Below the pieces are notes generated by a model. That model saw only the letters and a program-made list of their open reading frames with translations. It made no database searches and was not told where the DNA came from. Shown here piece after piece: positions 9,728 through 23,194 of a stretch of 64,000 nucleotides of DNA. Source of the DNA: Clarkia xantiana subsp. parviflora (lineage: Eukaryota > Streptophyta > Magnoliopsida > Myrtales > Onagraceae); the NCBI GenBank assembly GCA_036873135.1, contig JAPTYO010000007.1, positions 4,694,763 through 4,758,762 of the forward strand. The letters run 5' to 3'. Positions within the stretch are counted from its first letter, which is position 1. Every line of letters starts with the position of its first letter. The position numbers and the translations under genes were made by a program.

Positions 9728-12700
9728 CTATCTCCTTTGGAAGTTCAAGAACTTGATCCCGTAAGCAAAGACCAAGAAGAAGAGCACGACCCAACCAACA
9801 TGGGCAATCACGCAGGGTACGAGGAAATCACGCTCGAAGCCCAGTCCTACCTTCAAGAACTCATCCAAATTGATCTCACCACCATCAACTGTGATCGGTC
9901 TTTTGTAGTCAGCGAATTGTGATGCAAAAATGCCGTAGATAGTCCAGGCGACTGGAGAGGCCCAGTAGTACCACCTCCACCAGATCGGGATAAGCTGTTG
10001 AAATGAACAAGAATTTTAAGTTATATCGAAAATATGCAAATGTAGCGAAGGATTGTCGATTGGAATTTGAGTTAGATGACTTACAGGTCTGGGGATGAGG
10101 AAACCGGAGAATAAGTTCCAGAAACTGAGGAAGAAGGACATGACAATGGCAGCGATTTGGTGGCCTGGGGTCAAGGCGACAACCATCATTCCGTACATTG
10201 AGAAGTAGGTGTAGCACATGAAGATGAAGTAGTAGAAGCATAGGAATTTGTCTAATTTCCACTGGAACCCAATCATAGAGTACAACAGAAGAGTGTAGAG
10301 GAATGTTTGGATGGCCACGTATATGGTCTCGATGAGTACCTAGAAACACACATCAAAGATGAACTTTGTTAGGTGGGTAACTTGAGCTGCAAGAAAGATG
10401 AAAACTTTGTATAGGGTTCATCAACATTGTAGAGGTTAGTTGCTTAAAACTGTTGAATTGCAGGAAAAATGAAACTTTGCATTTGTTGCTTAAAAGTGTT
10501 GAGTTGCAAGAAAAATTGAATTTTTGCAGCAGATTCATTAAATTTCTGGGGATTTCTAGCTTAAATATGTTGAATTGAAGGGAAAAAAATTAAATAAAAC
10601 TTTGCATCAGTTTCATCCAAATTGTGGGAATTTCTTACCGCAGCGAATGCATAAGGCAGCTCAGAGTACATGCCGGCAGCTCGTTCACGGTAAAAGACGG
10701 TTCTTTCAATGGCGACAACCGACTGAACAGCTGAGGCATTGGTGGCTCCGAGGAAGAGAACAGCAGAGTAAGTGGCACCAAGCAGATTCATCAGATTTTG
10801 TTGGGTATTTCTGTTGAAACAAGCAACAAAAGATGATATTGCCAAGTTAGTAAATTTTCACACATCTCCCATTTTTCCAGTAGAAATTTCTTAAGAGGGC
10901 TGAAACTTACATTTTGCCTTCAGATCCCTTTTGCCAGAAAATGACACCGAACATGACACCGATGATGAATGTCATCAGGAAACGGATACCGTTGTACTGA
11001 GAGTTCCTCCAGTAAGACCAGTTCTGCTTCCAGAAGCAGGCTCTGCACTGGGTGGCGAAGCTCTGTGAGAATTTGGTCGGGAAGTAAAGATCTTTCGTGC
11101 CCGGGGGTGGTGTGCTCAGTTGTTTGATGAGTTCCTGGTTTTGACTGAACAAATAGCCCAAGAAATCCGTTAGTTTCACGACAATAATACGAGATTGTTC
11201 GAGATTATAGTTTGGTCATTTTGAGATGTATCAAACTTACCGGTATACGCTAGAGTTCACATAAAGTTCTGCAAAATCGACTCCCATCTGGGTTTCTTGA
11301 GCGCTGGAACTGATATCCAACACCCAGGTAGCCGGGTTGTAGCCTTCCGTGATCTTCGGTACTCCTTGAATAGCCTGAATAAATTTAGAGTTTTCTACAA
11401 GATTAGTTTTTGTCTAACTGGGTTTTCTTGTGAACTAAGAAAAGAAACTTAGGAAGTAAGTTACCTCAAAATATTCGACAAGCTTGTGAGATTCACGGCC
11501 GAGGGGTCCTCCGTAAATCACTTGTCCTCCTCTTTTCATCAGCAGCAGCTGCAAAAAGTATAGTAACTTCAGCAACAAGTAACCGGCAAATCACTAGACA
11601 TTTGTCCAAAAGATCAGTTAGTTCTTACCTCGTCAAAGGCCTCAAAGATGTCGATACTCGGCTGGTGAATGGTACAAACAACGGTTCTTCCGGTGTCCAC
11701 AGTGTTTCTCACAGTACGCATAACAATGGCAGCAGCTCTGGCATCGAGCCCAGAAGTCGGTTCGTCCATGAATATGATGGATGGATTAGCAACCAACTCA
11801 ACAGCTATGGTTAGCCTCTTCCTTTGCTCGGTTGAAAGACCGTCAACTCCGGGTAGCCCAACTAGAGCATTTCTCAATGGGTTTAGCTCAACCAAGTCCA
11901 TAACTTCATCGACAAACATCTGTTACAACAACCGGAAATTATTGTGAATTTTTTGTTTAATTTTCTGGTTACTTGTCCAACAAGTAATTGCTTGACAGGA
12001 AAATGATATGCAAGACTAAAACTACAATTATTACCTTTCGGGTCGGTTCATCGACATCCTTAGGTAGACGGAGCCATGCGGAATACAATACTGATTCATA
12101 CACGGTGACGTATGGTGAGTGAATGTCGTTCTGCTCACAGTAACCCGACACTCTGGCAAACGTGGTTTGGTTCTTAGGGTAACCCGACACGGTGATGTCA
12201 CCCTCGATGTAGCCACCTGTCTTTCTTCCAGCCAAGACATCCATCAAGGTTGTTTTTCCGGCGCCACTGACACCGACAAGCGCCGTCAGAACCCCGGGCC
12301 TGAAAGCTCCACACACATTTCTCAGTAACTGTAGTCGGGTCTCGTCGACCCCTTGACCCTTCATTTCCTGTTACCACAACACGAACTAATATCGTTAAAT
12401 TTTTCCTTAACCAATAAAAAGAATATGACCGGATTTTTTTTTAAAAATGTTTGTTAAAAAAATTGATTACTTACCGCAGGCATGTCGACGTAGTAATTCA
12501 TTTGGTTGAACGTGAGGGAAAGCGGCTGGAACGGAAGAACCATACCACGACTCGACTGAGCCTGTTGTTGTATTTCACCTCCTCGGGCATTCATCACTCG
12601 CATGTTGGTGCCTTGTCGACGCTTAGCCTCGTCGGACTCATTAATTTCCAAAATGGTAGACTTATTGTCACCAAAAGCTGCAACAGAATGTAACAATTTA

Positions 12701-15700
12701 GAATTATTAAGAATTTGAACTTAACTTAACCCCAGAAAGTTAATAACTTGCGTGACAAGTAATGTACAGCAACAAATTGCTTACGTTTCAAGTAAGTAAG
12801 CGCTAGGATGAAGAGACCGTTGAACAGAACCGTGAAACTGAAGAGAGCGACGATACTGATCCAGTACCAGCTCTGGGTGTGGAACAGGCCTCTTTCCTTG
12901 AGAAGGTAAACACCGACGGTTTCATTCGGTGTTGGTGAAGGCTGCAACCAAATAAACACAACAGTTAGTTAGTTTTGAGTTTAAGCAACAACAAAAAACA
13001 GGGTTGTTTTAAACACAAACTTACATTGCTCCATCTTTCGTCGAGGAACTCGTTAATCGATATGGCGGTCAATCCGTACATCATAGGGGAAATGTAGTAA
13101 CCCCAGATCATCCAGTCTTTAATGTCCTCTGCAAAGATTGTATAGATGCACTATTCAATATCTACTACTCTCTGTACCAAGTTTAAAGTTTTTTTTTTTT
13201 GGGGGTTTACTTACGTTTAGCGACGATAAAGCCACCGAGTACGAAGACCAACAAGAGGGTGAAGGTACCAAGCGTGTTAGCGAGAACTTGCGATCTCCCG
13301 ACACCGGCGATGAAACGGAAGAGGGACAATGCCATTTGATGGACCCCCAAGAATGCCAAGAACTGCTTCAAGAAACTGGAAATGACATATATAAGCTTAT
13401 GTTATGTTTTTACTACAAGACATGACACAACTACATCCTAATCTCCAGTACACAGTTTTAAAATTTTAGAGTATAAGTATATACTAGATGACAGTTCGCG
13501 CTACACGAGCGTATGCATTGTGGTCGTGCGTTATAAGAACATGATCATGCTGACTCCGAGAATGATATAACAGCATTATAAATCTTTATATGTTGTGAGA
13601 AATATACCTTGTGAATGAGGGAGCGAATCCGATTGTGTAATAGGTGAGGACGATCCAGAGAGCGGATTCCATGAAGGAGACGGGAATCCGAAGAATCGAG
13701 ATCGGCAGACTGAAGGCCCAAGCAGGATAAAAGAGGGCATCCCTTTGTTTGTAGAACACCGGTAGCCGAAATATGGTCATGGCGAGCTCGCTCATCCCGT
13801 TAAACATAACGTTTATGAGACTAAAAAAGAGAGCTCCCCAGAATTTCGCCTTATCAGCGACCTTACCGGTGGACATTTCGGTCCTCAAAAACACGGTCAT
13901 GGCGATGATGCCCATGATCGTGAGCTGCGTGGTCTTGAAGATGTACAAGAAGGTGCTCCGCTTCATCAGAAGCCACTCCTTGTCGAAGCTCGCCTTGAAG
14001 AGCTCCCAGTTCGAAATTCCGTATTTCTCCTTCACTAGCGCGGCCGGGTGGACCCGGGTTTTGTCGTAAGGCACACGAAGATCCTCGACTATCGCCTGCC
14101 CTACGTGGAACGAGTTGAAGGCCCGGGAAAACTCCTGAGACGAGATGTACCGATGAGGTTGATCCTTTCGGTACCAATATTGCTCTTGGTCCTTCTGGGA
14201 GGTCACTTCTTGAAGAAAGTCGGCCACACCCTTCCGCGTCGGACACTTGAACCCCATGTACTCGAAGAACTCCAACACGTTCTCCCTCGGGCCTTGGTAC
14301 ACGATGTATCCCTCCGAGAGGAGGATCACGTCGTCGAAGAGCTCAAAAGTCTCCGGCGCTGGTTGGAGAAGCGAAATAACCATGGTCACATCCATGATGT
14401 GAACCATTTGCCTCATAAACTTGCATATTTGGAAAGTGGTGGAACTGTCGAGCCCAGTTGATATCTCGTCCATGAAAAACGCCTTCGCGGGCCCCACCAA
14501 CATCTCGCCGGTCGTCACACGCTTCTTCTGACCTCCGGAGATTCCTCGTCTCATGTCGTCTCCGACCATGATGTCCGCACATATGTCCAATCCCAGAATC
14601 TATTGAATAAATTCACGAGTTAAATTATAATAAATAACCGATTCAACGTATTAACCAATTGTTCCATAAAGCCCACGAAAATTCCGGACACTATACTTGA
14701 ATTAAACGTTATCAAATATTCACTACTAACCTTGAGGACGTAGTCAGTGCTCAAGCTAGTTTCTTGACCAATCATGGCGGTGGCTTTCATGAAGGCATCG
14801 ATTTCGGGGTCGGGTTTGATTCCGGCTTCCTTCTCCCGCCTCGCCAGCTCGGTTAACATCTCGTACCTTGTCCCGACTCCCAAGCACCGGCCGGAGAAGT
14901 CTAACGTCTCGCGCACCGTCATTTCACCGTAGTGAAGATCGTGCTGGCTGATGTAAGCGCAGGTCCTTTGAGGCACGAACTCGTCGAATTCGTGGCCGCA
15001 GTACGTCACTTTTCCGGTGATCCGAAGATCATCGTCGGACTTTCCTGCAAGTGCTTTCAGAAGCGTCGTCTTGCCGGAGCTCGGAGGTCCCAGAAGCAAA
15101 GTCATCCTGATATTAATTTATTCCAGTTAGAAATTCGTCGGAAAATTGGAACAAGGCTGAAACCAACAAATAAATAAATAAATAAATTTACCTGGATGGT
15201 TTAATGACACCGCTCACGTCTTGAAGGATCTTGACAACCCTTTGCTTTGATGGTGAGAGACCAATCAGGCCAAGTACTCCCTATTATGGTAAAAAAACAT
15301 CATCATCAGTAAGTTGCTTCTAGTACTAAGTAAAAAAATTAAGAAACTAAAAACACTAAACAGATTAACTTGAATCGTTGTCACATATATAAATGTTGAT
15401 ATTAGATTATTCCAATTATTAAATTTGTTACTTTACATCTTTTTCTGCCGTTAAAATTGGGGTTATTTGATTTTGGCCAAACAAAAAAAATTGGGGTTAT
15501 TTGATAATATTTTACACTTTTCTAAAACATTAAATTAGTTTGATCATGTTTTGGGTTATTTAATATTTAAAAAATAATTTTATTTTTATTAATTTTAAGA
15601 GAAAAAAATGAAAAATCAAACAATTAATATTTAGGACACTGATAAAATTTTAAATCTATAAAGCAATTAGCAAACTAATCTATAGTTAAGATTGTTTTTA

Positions 15701-16254
15701 GTTTGTTAATCCAAATTATTTTTTTCCCAAAAGTTACTAAATTGAGAGATTCAACCAAAACTGACCTCAATTGCATTCAAGGTGGAGTTGAGAAGAGTAG
15801 GGAGAGCTCTGGTTCCGACGTAAGCATCTCCTTCAATAGACAAATTCTGGAACCGAATCTCAATCTTAGGAACCTCGATCCCAACCCTGTCGGTTCGGTC
15901 CCTGAGTCGCCGAAGCAGCTTCTCGTTGTCGTCCTCGACAACTTTCAGAATGTTCTCCATGAGGATCTTCTTGTCCTGAGCTCCGAGCTTGGTGACATCA
16001 ATCTCATCATGGACAACCCTGCCGTTGCTCCTCACCTGAGTCAACACCCCCCGCCGCATCCGGTCGTACGTCGGAAGTCGCTCGATGGCGGCCCACCGGA
16101 GCTCCTCCTCGTCGTCCTCACGGCCGCTGACCTGCCTTGCACTCCGCTGGAACACGTCCTGCTGGTTCCACATGTCGCGGACGCTCCCGGAGCGCCAGCT
16201 CCTCCGGCTACTGGTTTGCCGGGCGAAATCGTCTCCGGCGAGTGCCGTCGCCAT
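9728..16254 (-). CDS. Full-size PDR/ABCG ABC transporter, PDR3/ABCG39-like, 16 exons
   Basis: A complete gene of 16 coding exons giving 1446 aa, the usual PDR length. Exons in transcript order: 15766-16254, 15192-15280, 14731-15106, 13608-14599, 13215-13375, 13025-13128, 12785-12941, 12475-12677, 12035-12367, 11629-11919, 11465-11548, 11241-11374, 10911-11144, 10639-10810, 10085-10339, 9728-9994. All junctions are GT-AG and keep frame. The protein has the reverse order (NBD-TMD) twice. NBD1 has Walker [10 protein letters not shown] (about 198), signature ISGGQKKR and Walker [16 protein letters not shown]2 has Walker [10 protein letters not shown] (889), signature LSTEQRKRL and [12 protein letters not shown]. 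The transmembrane blocks carry PDR motifs such as [20 protein letters not shown] and [15 protein letters not shown]. Family members export terpenoids, phenolics or hormones at the plasma membrane; the substrate cannot be read here. The N-terminus ([34 protein letters not shown]) places it with PDR3/ABCG39-like proteins. It is convergent with the UGT. Confidence 0.95.
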
Positions 16255-16474
16255 CTTTTAAAGAACCGTCGATTCGTTCACGATCTGAGAAGAACCCAAT
16301 TCTCAAAGTGTCGTACAGATTCGGAATTTACGGTGCCGATCCGACACCAAAGTTTCGATCTTTAGTCTTGATTCCGCCGCACCTTTGTGGGTTTTAGTTC
16401 TTCTTCTGCTGTACACAGAAATGAAATCAAGAAATGAAGAGATATTTTGATGGTAGATTATTGTAAGGACCTGC

Positions 16475-16481
16475 TATATAT
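16475..16481 (-). promoter_or_regulatory. TATA box of the ABCG transporter gene
   Basis: A TATATA core inside GCTATATATAGC lies about 220 bp upstream of the transporter ATG, leaving a leader of roughly 190 bases. The assignment rests on position and sequence only. Confidence 0.55.
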
Positions 16482-16489
16482 AGCTATAC

Positions 16490-18413
16490 TTCTCAAATAC
16501 GAAGTGGAGAAGAAACTGCCTCACTGCTGTGTTTTTTCTCTGTAAAAAAAGAAATAGATGAGTCTTCGGTCAAAATGGGACGACGAGTCCTTGCCGCGGC
16601 TGAGTATTTTACAGATCGTTGAAGAGTCAAACCGTGCTCCGCTGCTTCTCTATCACCGTGAAGAGCTGCGGATAATAATGTTGGCCGTTGGATTAGACAA
16701 GTAGTTCAATCGACGGCTATTAGAGAGGGACACTGAGCCCGTAATGTAGGACTACGGTGAAGTGTCTACCTTTTATTGGTCGATGTTTTTCTGGATGATA
16801 ACTAATTTAAAAGATGCTTTACTTAACAAAATAAATATAGAATTCTTTTATTCCCGCAATAATAATTATAAGAATTCTAAATATATTTTTCTGCAGTGTT
16901 TCTAATTTCTATAGTCGTCGTCAGAAGCAATTACGCTATGTTTATTCAAAATTTAGAATAATTCGTACGGATATTAGGATATACAAAAAAAATAATATAA
17001 TGCGCTGAATATAAATATTTTTTTATTCGAATGACTCTAATAAATTATAAATTCAGAATATATTTAATTAAGAAAATAAATATTAAAATAATATAATAAA
17101 ATACATTACATTATTTAATTATTATTATTGATTGAATGAATGAATAAAAGAATTCTAGATGGAGTGCAGAGTGTAGCTACGGAAACATTGGTCAATGGTT
17201 ATTTGCTGTATTTTTCTGACCAAAATCGATGCTTCTCTTTTGGACCCACTACCAAATAAAGGAAAAGTATTATTTTATTTTTCACTTTGAAGTTTGAAGG
17301 ATTTATAAATTATACCGTTTTAGTTTCCTAATATTAAAACTTAATGGTGAAGGCCTCTTTATTCACCCTAAATAAATGAAGTATAAAGTAGATATCCGAG
17401 CAATAGATTCACCATTAGCACAACGTGGCAAATCTTAAAAAAAAAAAAAAACGTGCCAAAAATATTTGAGAAATGATAAGGAACCAGAATTGTATTAACC
17501 AAATATCGTTGTAAAATATACTTAAAATATTAAAATGGTAAGTGGTGTGAACTTACTAATTTATTAAGTCATGTATACTTTTTTTGTTATCCACATCTCA
17601 AAACACTTTGATTAATTCAAGATGGTGAACAGTCCATTAGGATACCATTTGGCCGGCATTAACACATTTATTTGTACGTATAGGCTAGCTAGTTATATAA
17701 TATATATATATATATATAGATGTTCTATTACTAGACCTTAAATTGTTTTCCATAGACTACTTAAAGTATATTTGACCATTTAACTCTTAATTCAGATTCG
17801 TATAATACAAATTAGTTTAATTTATCATCATCCCATTAAATATGCATTCATCTCCATCCTCGATCTTAAACATCTGAAAATATCTATACTTCAAAATTTC
17901 TCCTTTTTTGTTCCTAAATCTCCTGGTGTTCATCAGGTTTAGGGTTCGACGATTTAGTAAAGACGTGCAATTCGTGGCCTCTCTTGGCGAGTGCGAGGTG
18001 GAGAGAGTCGGAGCGTACCACTCGAGATCACGCTTTCAACTATTACATTAATGTTTTCAAATAGTTGGTAATTAAGTGACAAGTCTGAACTTTTACAACA
18101 TGAATTAAAAAAAAAAAAAAAAAAAAAAGAATGTGACTCATAATTGTGGGTATGATTTATAACAATGATAATCTAAAGTAATATATAATATGTATATATT
18201 TGTATTATTTATTATGTTTTAATTTCCTGATATTTTAATAATTGCTCCAAATTTATAAATTAATCTAATTGCAACGACTCAATTAGTAAATAATAAATTA
18301 TTGATCATGAATATTATCGTGGCTCAAATTTAAAATATTTATTAATTATGCAAAATGTTAACCTGTTAAGAATCCTATATATATACACAACAACTCGCAC
18401 GTGCGTAAAATGG
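16490..18413. other. Intergenic, upstream of ABCG gene
   Basis: AT-rich sequence with no recognisable gene. The first few hundred bases are the likely transporter promoter. A (TA)n run lies near 17700-17717 and an A run at about 18108-18128. Confidence 0.4.
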
Positions 18414-18418
18414 GCATG

Positions 18419-18861
18419 TGACGTGGGAGCTCTTGAAGTGTCGGTTTTGGCATGTGTGTACTGTATTTCATGCAGAAACAGAGATCTGAGAAAGATCCAA
18501 AGAAACTATGGGGTTTGATGTTTTTCGGCCAAATTCATTCGTTTAGGGATCGAAATTTTAGTTTTATGTTTTTGTCGGTATTTTTTTGTAATTTGTCAGT
18601 TTTGTTAGAGTCTATTTGCAAATTTCGGAATTTTACCTAGGGCTAGGATTTTTGTTTTCAGTATTTAAGATATGTTTAGTCTTCTTTACATTCAGTTTAT
18701 TGATTAATGAAAAAAAAAACAGAGGTTTCTTCAACCCTGCGTCAATTCTTCAGTATTCTTCTGAATCAACGAATTCTTGCGGCGTCTCTATCCATCAAAT
18801 TCTCGGTATTCCATTAGAATCAACGATTTTTTGTCCCATCTATCCCCATCACGCTGCATCA
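18419..18861 (+). repeat. 5' LTR of the miniature retrotransposon
   Basis: The left LTR shares nearly its whole length with 19242-19672, including CATTTCATGCAGAAAC at the left side and TTCAGTATTTAAGATATGT, with scattered substitutions and small indels. Confidence 0.85.
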
Positions 18862-19241
18862 GATTGGTATAAGAGCCGAAAATCCTGCACGATGCCGTTC
18901 CTTGATTGGCTAGCACCAGATCGTAACAGGACTGCGACTGTTCTTGATAATCCAATTTATGATGAGTACGATGATGACATCACAGCGATGATCGATCATC
19001 ATTCCACCTTCCATGATCCTGGATTCATCCTTTCCGCGACGGCCAGGAGCGACTTCGAATGCCTCTTGGCCTCTGATTTCGGGTACAAGCCACAAGGAAA
19101 ATTGACCCAAACGTCGGCAGCCAGACCACCGCGTGAAAAAAAATTATGCTGCTATGGCTAAGTGTGTTCTTCTTCCTGCTTCCTATTATTTGCCTTCGTT
19201 GCGCAAGATTCGATGGTGAATCTTATCTTCCCCGGAGAGAA

Positions 19242-19672
19242 TGATGTGGGAGATCTTGAAGTGTCGGATTTTGGCATGTACTGTATTTCATGCAGAAACG
19301 GTGATCTGAGAAAAACCCATAGTATACTATGGGGTTTGACGTTTTTTTGGCCAAATTCCTTCGTTTAGGGGTCGAAATTGCAGTTTTATGTTTTTGTCGG
19401 TCTTTTTATGTAATTTGTCAGTTTTGTTAGAGTGTTTGCAATTTCGGAATTTTACCTAGGGTTAGGGTTTTTGTTTTCAGTATTTAAGATATGTTTAGCC
19501 TTCTTTACATTCAGATTGATGTATGAAAAAAACCGAGGTTTTTCTAAACTCTGAGTCAATTCCTCGATATTCTTCTTATTCAATGAGTTCTTGCGCATCT
19601 ATCAATTAAATTCTCGACATTCCTTTCAAATCAACGAGTATTTGATCCATCTATCTCCATCACGCTACATCA
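19242..19672 (+). repeat. 3' LTR of the miniature retrotransposon
   Basis: The right LTR aligns to 18419-18861. It is directly preceded by a purine tract and followed by ACATG, the right half of the probable target duplication. Confidence 0.85.
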
Positions 19673-19677
19673 ACATG

Positions 19678-21882
19678 TGTGATGTATCTAGTAAATATTA
19701 TGTGCGAATATCTTTACAAAAAAAAGAAAAGAAAGTGTGAGTATGACTTGGACAACTAATTGCTAAGAGATAGGACAGGACAGCTGTGAATATAAATGAC
19801 GACTTTTGCTGCAATGAAAAAGAAAGAAAGAAAAAGGGAAATAATAAATAAGTATTTAAGTTTTTATTTATTTATTTATGAAATAAGTATTTAAGTTAGT
19901 TAGAGGCTTCTAAAATAATTTCAACGCCTTCTAGAAGGCCAGTCCGGTGGTCCACGTTTATATATGCCTATCTATCTAACAAATAATTAACCGCCGAAAC
20001 TACGTTCCTAATTTCAACAACGTAGAATTTCCTTAACTTAGTTACTCGCGATGACTTATTTTACTTAATATCGCATTACACACGTTCTGGTATTTATCAC
20101 ACGGTGTGTATCGGTTAGATTCTATTCTGGTTGTTTGAGATTCTTAAGTCTACTCTTCTCATTTTGATATCTCTTTTCTAGGTCTTAGCATCTATTAGAA
20201 AATGGCTTTCATTTACTGTTGTCCTTTACTATACATGTTTATATTTTTGTTGCGAAACTTGATTTTTGACTTATTTTTATAAAATTATAATGAAATTCGT
20301 ATTTTGCTCATCATTTATTTAAAAAATTATTGCAGCACGTGACAACCTTAAAACAATGTGTTGTTTATGGGCTGGCAACGGCCACCAAATTAATTGAACC
20401 GAGTGCACACCATCATTGACTCATAAAATCACTACATATATACTATATATTGACCATGTCAGTAATTTTTTTTTGGAATTGAATAAACTAATGGCGTGGC
20501 CGTGGAGGAGTTAATTATATTCCATCAGAAGAAAAGGGTACCATATATATTTTGGATACATATTACATACAGACAACTAAAAAGTACGACAGAATGTAAA
20601 TTGATAATGACTACATATATTTTGCATCCTTTTGTTCATAAGAGATTAATTATATTAATTAATATATAACTAGGACCGACACCACATTTTACACATTTGA
20701 AACATGATTATCATTATAAACACAATTAACGGAATGCTAGCTTAATAATTATCTTTTAAAATGTAAAAGATTCATAACAGAATTACTACTTGAACTTTGT
20801 TATAAGTACGAACTTTATTTTTATTTTTTTAAATTGATCATCTACATTTTTTTGAGTAAATTGCTATTTTTTTCTTCTAATTTCACGTTAGATCCTTTTA
20901 TGCATATTCAATATGATTTCGATAGTAAATTGAAATAATTGTAGCGAAATACTTTTAATTGAATCTGCATCAATTCAAACGGTAAAGCGTTTAATTGAAT
21001 ATTTTTGTGAACAAATTTCAATTTATTAGCAAAATTATTTTGGGTGGCACACATAACCACATGCGTCCAGCAGTTGCTTCGTTTATGTATAAATTGACGA
21101 AAATTATAACAAATATAGTAATTTACTAAAAAATTCAAAATTTATATAATTAATTTTAAAAAATTAAAATTCAAATAGAAATTTATAATTAGAGTAATAT
21201 TAAAGTAATGATTTGGTTATTACCTATATAATATGAGTTCATTATCAAGGTACGTGTCACGGCATTGACAACACTAAAACCTAAGTTGATAGAAAAACCT
21301 TATAGGAAATTTAATGTAATTTTTTAATACACCATTAAGGTTAGTTTAGTCTGCATTAATTAAGAAAGTAAACATCCACTGTGGGAAGTGATCATTATTT
21401 TCGTCCCTAATTAATTAGGAAGTTATAACCTAATTTGGTGATTGACCTTTTGACTCCATCCTCTAACCAAAATAATTAGGAGGCAGTCCTAATTAGTTAG
21501 AGAGTGGGAATTCGTATCATATCATCCTAAGATATACTTATACTTAATTTATAAAGATATACTAATTGTGAAATTAAATGTTACTTTAAATCATCTATAT
21601 ACGGTAAAGGAAAAGGCTTATAAAATGTATCGGCTATTAAAATTATATATATTAATAATTAACAAAAACAAAACTTTAATAATACCAACTAAATACTAAT
21701 TAATTAAATACCCAACTATATACCTATAACTTATTTTGGCAATTTTTTATATGTATATTATTCTGGGTGTTTATATAATTAGTATTTTTAGTATGATAAT
21801 CTTCTAGAATGGTCGTTACTTGTAATATCAAAAAATATATAATTTAAATACAATATATATACATATAGTATCTATATGATCT

Positions 21883-21948
<66 letters not shown>

Positions 21949-22806
21949 CAGTCTAGCATTTGAAATTTCGCCATAGCTAATAATTATCAAAGTATGATAA
22001 TAACTAGTGCGGAATTAGTTGATAAATCTGATAAATAATTATAATATAATAATAATAGATCAAATTTATTAAAATTATATTTAATTTAACTTGATATATC
22101 CAAAATAATTATTGCTAAATTGAAGATGAAAACACTTCAATTGTTTTAAGTATTTTTATCTACCCAACGTGGATTACATCGATCTAATACAGATGAGAGA
22201 GTCCACACACGTCGGTGATATAGTGACTTGGTGCTCATTTATTCATACATATTTATTTAGCACATGTATATAGATATAGTTAACTCATCTATTTAAATTA
22301 CATTTAAGGACTTTTTTCCATGAAATTACATTTGAATATTGAAAATAAAATATTTGCAGTTCATTAAATTTATAATAAATAAAGAACTTCAAAGTCCAAA
22401 GTAGCACAAAGTCATCAAGTAAGACTAAATGACCAAGTCTACAGATGAATATAATAATCATAAATATACTGAATGCATTTATCAGCCGCATAGTGAAAAA
22501 GAAAAATGGCAGCCATTGATATGCTGTCCTTTTCAACTTGTTATAATAATTTATAAAAGAGTATATATATATATATACCATCAGTTTTATCCTAATTAGA
22601 AATTTCGGATCCACGCAGTCAGAATAAAAATGATCCATGCCCATCATTTTACCACTTACACGATCTAATTCAGTATCAAATTATTGTATGTGTAGAGCAA
22701 TTATATTATAAATGTTGCACTTCTAATGAGAGCAGCCAATACATCCCGTGAAAAAATTAAAATAAATTAATACTCTTCCAAATATAATATTTTTACTTAG
22801 TTGTGG
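19678..22806. other. Gene-free AT-rich interval
   Basis: About 3.1 kb of very AT-rich DNA without a coding signal. A (AT)n run of roughly 58 bp lies at 21884-21942. Nothing else was recognised. Confidence 0.5.
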
Positions 22807-23194
22807 TGTAAACGAGTCGAGTATCTGATAACTCGACTTGGATTATTTTACTCGAATTTGAACTCGATTGAGCTTGATTTCTCCAGCACGAGCTCTGCTC
22901 GAGACAATACACGAGTTTGAGTTTGACTTGGCTCGTCAAGCTCGAGCTCAAACTCAACTCGATAGCTATTGTGTTGGACTTACATACACATGACTTTAGA
23001 TACACACTCAATTTGAACAGGTTTTTGACAAAAACAAAAAATCGAATAGACTTGTGAGCCTCTCAAGTCGAATATAAACAAATTCGTACTCGATTCGATG
23101 CCCTAAAAAGTTTGACTTGAGGTCGACACGAAATTTAGTAATTCGAATTCGAATATCAACCGAGTCAATCACGAATAACTTAGACTCGTTTACA
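22807..23194. mobile_element. Inverted-repeat element with TGTAAACGAGTC ends
   Basis: The ends TGTAAACGAGTC (22807) and GACTCGTTTACA (to 23194) are 12-bp terminal inverted repeats. The 388-bp interior is rich in short CTCGA/TCGAG blocks. No target duplication is clear and no transposase is present, so the superfamily is not assigned. Similar CTCGAG-rich repeats are common in plant genomes. Confidence 0.6.

Larger units (their letters stand above)
18419..19672 (+). mobile_element. Miniature LTR retrotransposon, Copia-type primer site, 1254 bp
   Basis: Two direct repeats form the LTRs: 18419-18861 (443 bp) and 19242-19672 (431 bp). Both begin TGA(C/T)GTGGGAG and end GCT(G/A)CATCA. A primer binding site TGGTATAAGAGCC (18865-18877) lies 3 bases after the left LTR and differs at one base from the initiator-Met tRNA site used by Copia elements. 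A purine-rich tract (GGAGAGAA) precedes the right LTR. Flanks GCATG (18414-18418) and ACATG (19673-19677) look like a 5-bp target duplication with one change. The 380-bp internal region has an open frame (CTMPFLDWLAP onward) but no gag-pol domain, so the element is non-autonomous. LTR differences suggest it is not very recent. Confidence 0.85.

Noticed and set aside
18616..19161. 181-codon frame (+) spanning the left LTR and internal region
   Set aside because: It starts inside an LTR and has no gag or pol motif; treated as part of the retrotransposon.
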